Shown here: positions 18,112 to 21,640 of the stretch, piece by piece
Position numbering within the stretch: position 1 is the stretch's first letter
Layout: each line of letters starts with the position of its first letter
Assembly: GCA_038093515.1 (NCBI GenBank)
Contig: JBBPSI010000337.1
Location: 1-21,640 of the forward strand
Length of the DNA stretch: 21,640 nt
Source: Butyriboletus loyo
Lineage: Eukaryota > Basidiomycota > Agaricomycetes > Boletales > Boletaceae
Direction of reading: 5' to 3'
Translations under genes and position numbers: made by a program
The notes under the pieces: generated by a model
Database searches by the model: none
What the model saw: only the letters and a program-made list of their open reading frames with translations
What the model was told of the DNA's origin: nothing

Positions 18112-20354
18112 AAAAGTCTTCTAGTGTAGGGGTACCTAGAGGACAGAACAATGTTTCTTCTTCTTCTCTTTTTTCAAATTCTTTCTCGACCTTATCAACA
18201 TTTGTGGACTATTCCGTAGACACAAATGAACTTTCTTACGTACCATCTAAATCTGAACTTTCGATTGGATCGGTGTTCACGAATTCGTCTCCGGATGTAA
18301 GCGTGGATGTTCCCGGTTTAGTTGATTGTGATGAGGACGAATTTCTTGACTCTTGTATCAAATCGAATAAACTATCTATTGAAAAACTCGAAAGAGCGTC
18401 TCCTGACGGGAGCGCGGCGCACAAAAGCGTGCTTAATTCTCTTTTGAGACAAATGAAAACCAGATCCCCGATTTCATCTCCCTCTTCTTCTAATTATAAA
18501 TCCCCTAAATCTTCTTTGATGTTTGGTGGAGATTACTCCCCGGTGGTGAAAATCACCTACCAGTCAAATGCTACTTGGCGAACTCGTTCGCTTAAAGCTT
18601 TGCTGGACACGGGAGCAGTCAATACCTTCATTGACAAAAACTATTGTGATACGAGAAAAATAGACACTGTACCATTAGAACGTTCTATGGAGGTCATCAA
18701 TGCCGACGGCTCTAAAGGAGCAATAGGTCGCATTACGCACAAGGCCTACCTATTTATGGAAATTGATGGGCACCACGAATCGATTGAGGCATACGTCTCT
18801 CTTCTTGGTTCTCATCAAATGATAATTGGTTATGATTGGTTTGCACGTCATAACCCAGACATTGACTGGCGTTTCAAAACCATTAAATTTAATCATTGTT
18901 CACCTTACTGTAGTGTTATCAGAGACTCTATTTCATCTTCGAACATTACTTCTTGCTGTACGATAGAACCAGAGGTTGCCGGAAAGGTACCCGAGGTTTA
19001 CCACGATTATTTAGACGTATTTTCCGAGGACGAGGCAGCAAGAATGCCTGAAAGGAAACCATGGGATCACGCAATAGATCTCAAACCCGATTTTGTGCCA
19101 AAGAAGGGTCGCGTTATCCCAATGTCCGAAGAAGAACAGGAGCAAATCCGAGGTTTTGTGGAAAAAGAGCTCAAGAAGGGTTACATAAGACCGTCCAAGT
19201 CACCTCAGACGGCCCCTGTGTTCTTTATTCCGAAAAAGACCGGAGACAAGCGACTTGTCATGGACTATCGTTATTTAAACGACGGAACCATTAAAAACGG
19301 TTACCCGTTACCCCTGATTCCGCAGTTGATCGATCGGTTGAAAGGAGCCGACATCTTCACAGCGCTGGATCTCCGATGGGGATTTAATAATATTCGTATC
19401 AAAGAAGGTGACGAGTGGAAAGCGGCGTTTGTCACGCCTATTGGAGCCTACGAACCCACGGTCATGTACTTCGGGCTCACCAATTCCCCTCCCACGTTCC
19501 AGAACATGATGAACGACATCTTCAATGATATGTATGCCTGCGTCATTATTTATATCGATGACGTTATGATATTCACGAAAGGAAAAACGAGGGCCGAGCA
19601 CGAGGAAAAAGTCAAAGAAGTACTCCAGCGCCTTCGAGAAAACGACTTATTTGTAAAACCGGAGAAATGCGTATTCTCTTCGGATAAAGTGGACTTTTTA
19701 GGAATGGTAGTATCCCGAAACGGCGTTGAAATGCAGTCGAAGAAGACAGATGCCATCCGAGACTGGCCTATGCCCTCGCGTCTGAAGCAGGTTCAAGCGT
19801 TTCTGGGATTATGTAATTATTATCGCAGATTTATTGAAGGGTTCTCGGAGATCGCCCGACCCCTTAACAACCTAACAAAAAAGGATACCCCTTTCAAATG
19901 GGGCTTAGACGAACAAAGAGCGTTTGACACGCTGAAGAAAAAGTTCACTTCGGCTCCGCTTTTAGCCTACCCAGATCGAGACAAGGAGATGCGGGTAGAA
20001 ACGGATGCCTCGGACATAGCAGTTGGCGCAGTTCTTTCCGTAAAAGGATCAGACGATCTGTGGCGACCCTGTGCCTTTTTGTCACATTCCTTCGACGCTG
20101 CCGAAAGGAATTACCCAATCTATGACAAAGAACTATTAGCAGTTATTTGTGCGCTGGAAGAATGGCGCCATTATCTTATTGGTCGAGAAGGATTTGAAAT
20201 CTGGACCGACCACAAGAACCTAGAATATTGGAAGAAGCCGCAAACGTTGTCTGGCAGACAAGCCCGATGGCACGCACTTCTTCAAGAATTTAATTATCTG
20301 TTTGTTTACAAACCAGGCTCAACCAATGGCAGAGCAGATGCACTATCGCGTTGA
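18108..20354 (+). CDS. pol: Pol: aspartic protease, reverse transcriptase, RNase H
   Basis: This frame gives 748 aa up to a TGA. After a Ser-rich N-terminal segment, the aspartic protease active site is LLDTGAVNTF with Asp167. The reverse transcriptase domain follows, with KRLVMDYRYLN in the fingers/palm and the catalytic YIDD at 482-485 (19551-19562). RNase H follows, with TDASD near 632-636, YDKELLAV, and TDHKNLEYW, then GRADALSR at the end. The start at ATG 18108 overlaps the gag stop. The open frame extends upstream to 17874 inside gag, but that part has no domain and is just overlap. The frame continues in the same phase past the TGA into integrase, so the TGA is read as a nonsense mutation (CGA to TGA fits the Arg usually following ALSR) splitting one polyprotein. 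Confidence 0.9.
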   Translation: MKKSSSVGVPRGQNNVSSSSLFSNSFSTLSTFVDYSVDTNELSYVPSKSELSIGSVFTNSSPDVSVDVPGLVDCDEDEFLDSCIKSNKLSIEKLERASPDGSAAHKSVLNSLLRQMKTRSPISSPSSSNYKSPKSSLMFGGDYSPVVKITYQSNATWRTRSLKALLDTGAVNTFIDKNYCDTRKIDTVPLERSMEVINADGSKGAIGRITHKAYLFMEIDGHHESIEAYVSLLGSHQMIIGYDWFARHNPDIDWRFKTIKFNHCSPYCSVIRDSISSSNITSCCTIEPEVAGKVPEVYHDYLDVFSEDEAARMPERKPWDHAIDLKPDFVPKKGRVIPMSEEEQEQIRGFVEKELKKGYIRPSKSPQTAPVFFIPKKTGDKRLVMDYRYLNDGTIKNGYPLPLIPQLIDRLKGADIFTALDLRWGFNNIRIKEGDEWKAAFVTPIGAYEPTVMYFGLTNSPPTFQNMMNDIFNDMYACVIIYIDDVMIFTKGKTRAEHEEKVKEVLQRLRENDLFVKPEKCVFSSDKVDFLGMVVSRNGVEMQSKKTDAIRDWPMPSRLKQVQAFLGLCNYYRRFIEGFSEIARPLNNLTKKDTPFKWGLDEQRAFDTLKKKFTSAPLLAYPDRDKEMRVETDASDIAVGAVLSVKGSDDLWRPCAFLSHSFDAAERNYPIYDKELLAVICALEEWRHYLIGREGFEIWTDHKNLEYWKKPQTLSGRQARWHALLQEFNYLFVYKPGSTNGRADALSR

Positions 20355-21640
20355 GCAGACCACGGTGATGCTGTTATGGACCATAATACCAATATTACGG
20401 TACTTCCCCAGAACCTTTTTCTTAATAAAGTTTCCCTTTCTTCTTCTTTTTACGATACGTTACAAAAAGAATCCGAAAAAGAAAAAACAAAAGAATACCC
20501 AGGATTCTATTATGATTCAGAACAATCCGTATTTATTAACGAAAAGAAAAAAGTCTTTGTGCCTGAGGCACTTAGGATAGATTTACTTAAAATATGTCAC
20601 GATTCTCCTATAGCCGGACATTCGGGTCAAGCTCGTACGGCTCACCTTCTCACACGACACTTTACGTGGCCAGGAGTCACAAAGGACGTTAAACGATACG
20701 TAGAATCTTGCCAAGCGTGCGCCCTCACGAAGGGTAAGCAAAATGCACCGGCAGGTAAAATATTACCACTTCCTTCGGCTAGTCACCCTTGGGAAGATAT
20801 ATCTGTAGATTTTGTTACCGGACTTCCTCTTTCGAACGGCTTTGATGCCATTTGTACTATAGTGGATCGCTTCTCCAAAGAAGTCGTTTACGTCCCTTGC
20901 AAGACGACTACCTCTTCTAAGGAGTTAGCAATTATATTTAGAGACAATGTTTGGTGTATTCACGGACTCCCTATTTCTATTGTTTCGGACCGAGGTCCAC
21001 AATTTGTATCGGACTTTACCACAGAGCTTTGCAAGCTTCTTGGCATTTCCCAGAAAATCTCAACGGCGTATCATCCTCAAACCGATGGTCAAACCGAACG
21101 GATAAATAGGGAAATGGAACAATATTTACGTACCTATGTGGCGAAAAAACAGGAAACATGGGCCGATTGGATCAAGATCGCCCAGTTCAATCATAACAAT
21201 TCTCTCACCACTGCCACTGGTACCATTCCATTCTCTATCACTCGTAACTATTATCCGCGGGTCGGTTTCGAAAAATCTTCCAACACGCTCGCCGGAGATT
21301 TCACACGTGCCGCTGGGAAATCACATGCCGAAGTCAAAGAAGCGTTAGAAGAAGCTAGAAAGCGCATGGTATCGCAGGCCGATAATAGACGATTGGATGC
21401 GCCCGATTACAAGATTGGAGACAGAGTGTGGCTTTCCACGGAAAACTTGAAGTTGCCGTACACCGCACGAAAACTCACACAGCATTGGATTGGTCCATAC
21501 AAGATCAAATCACTCAAACCTAACGCAGTAGAATTGCAGCTGCCGAGCAGCATGCGCATACATCCGGTCGTTAACATTTCACGTGTTAAACCTTATCGGG
21601 AAACCCTCCCAGGGCAACCAGTTTTACGTCCTGACCCAGT
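20355..21640 (+). pseudogene. pol: Pol continuation: integrase, cut by window end
   Basis: The frame is open from just after the TGA at 20352-20354 to the window end, in the same phase as RT/RNase H. It is part of the same polyprotein in an intact element. The N-terminal HHCC zinc-binding domain runs from CHDSPIAGHSG through the CQAC pair near 20710-20722. The catalytic core has SVDFVTGLP (first Asp), VSDRGPQF (second Asp) and TDGQTERINREMEQY (catalytic Glu region). The C-terminal GPY/F module is WIGPYKI near 21486. No further stop was found in about 428 codons. The protein would lack its normal connection to RT here unless the TGA is read through. A downstream ATG at 20379 could initiate it separately. 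Confidence 0.88.

Larger units (their letters stand above)
15701..21640 (+). mobile_element. Ty3/gypsy LTR retrotransposon (chromovirus-like), 5' part
   Basis: The order is LTR, primer-binding site, gag, protease, reverse transcriptase, RNase H, integrase, which defines Ty3/gypsy (Metaviridae). The RT sequence (FTALDLRWGFNNIRIKEGDEWKAAF, split here by description only) and the integrase GPY/F module near 21486 resemble chromoviruses of basidiomycetes. The window ends within the integrase C-terminal region, so the expected chromodomain and the 3' LTR are not visible. The left edge is the TG at 15701, immediately after the AG acceptor of the last visible microexon unit. The 5 bp before it, GATAG (15696-15700), is the predicted target-site duplication. 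Gag is intact and pol has one premature stop, so the copy is young but probably not autonomous. Confidence 0.93.

Overview
The window looks like nuclear DNA of a mushroom-forming basidiomycete (Agaricomycetes). Protein genes are split by short introns of about 48-64 bp with GT-AG ends. The gene families are typical of that group: a WD40/inositol 5-phosphatase fusion, a P-loop GTPase, and a Ty3/gypsy chromovirus-type element. The assignment is inference from gene content, because there is no rRNA or other marker.

Layout. Positions 1-2526 hold no confident gene. A four-exon major facilitator transporter lies on the minus strand at 2527-4180 (470 aa). After 1.5 kb without a clear gene comes a six-exon minus-strand gene at 5677-9845 (1285 aa). 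It joins a proline-rich disordered N-terminus, a WD40 domain and an inositol polyphosphate 5-phosphatase catalytic domain. Fragments of an unrecognised, probably secreted protein lie on the minus strand at 10744-11780. A plus-strand P-loop GTPase gene starts at 12390. From 15701 to the window end lies a Ty3/gypsy LTR retrotransposon: a 426-bp 5' LTR, a self-complementary primer-binding site, gag, then pol with protease, RT, RNase H and integrase. Pol is interrupted by one in-frame TGA, and the 3' end of the element is outside the window.

The outstanding feature is the 3' part of the GTPase gene. After seven ordinary exons the gene runs into about 1.85 kb of back-to-back introns. Each has a GTAAGT-like donor and an AG acceptor, and consecutive introns are separated by exactly 3 nt. 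I count 23 consecutive single-codon microexons between 14001 and 15631. All are sense codons and all fall in phase 0 with the upstream exons. Toward the 3' end the introns become near-identical 72-bp copies (three are identical), while the triplets between them differ, mostly at codon positions 1 and 2. The same stretch, together with exons 5-7, contains no CpG dinucleotide for 2,560 bp, while exons 1-3 and the retrotransposon interior are CpG-rich. The gypsy LTR begins directly after the AG acceptor of the last visible unit, so the array is interrupted and probably resumes beyond the 3' LTR.

How it fits together. The transporter and phosphatase look like ordinary housekeeping-type genes. The GTPase locus looks like a diversifying, CpG-depleted gene whose C-terminus is assembled codon by codon by splicing and has been hit by a relatively young retroelement. 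Exon structures are hand-built from splice signals, reading phase and family resemblance. No RNA evidence was available.
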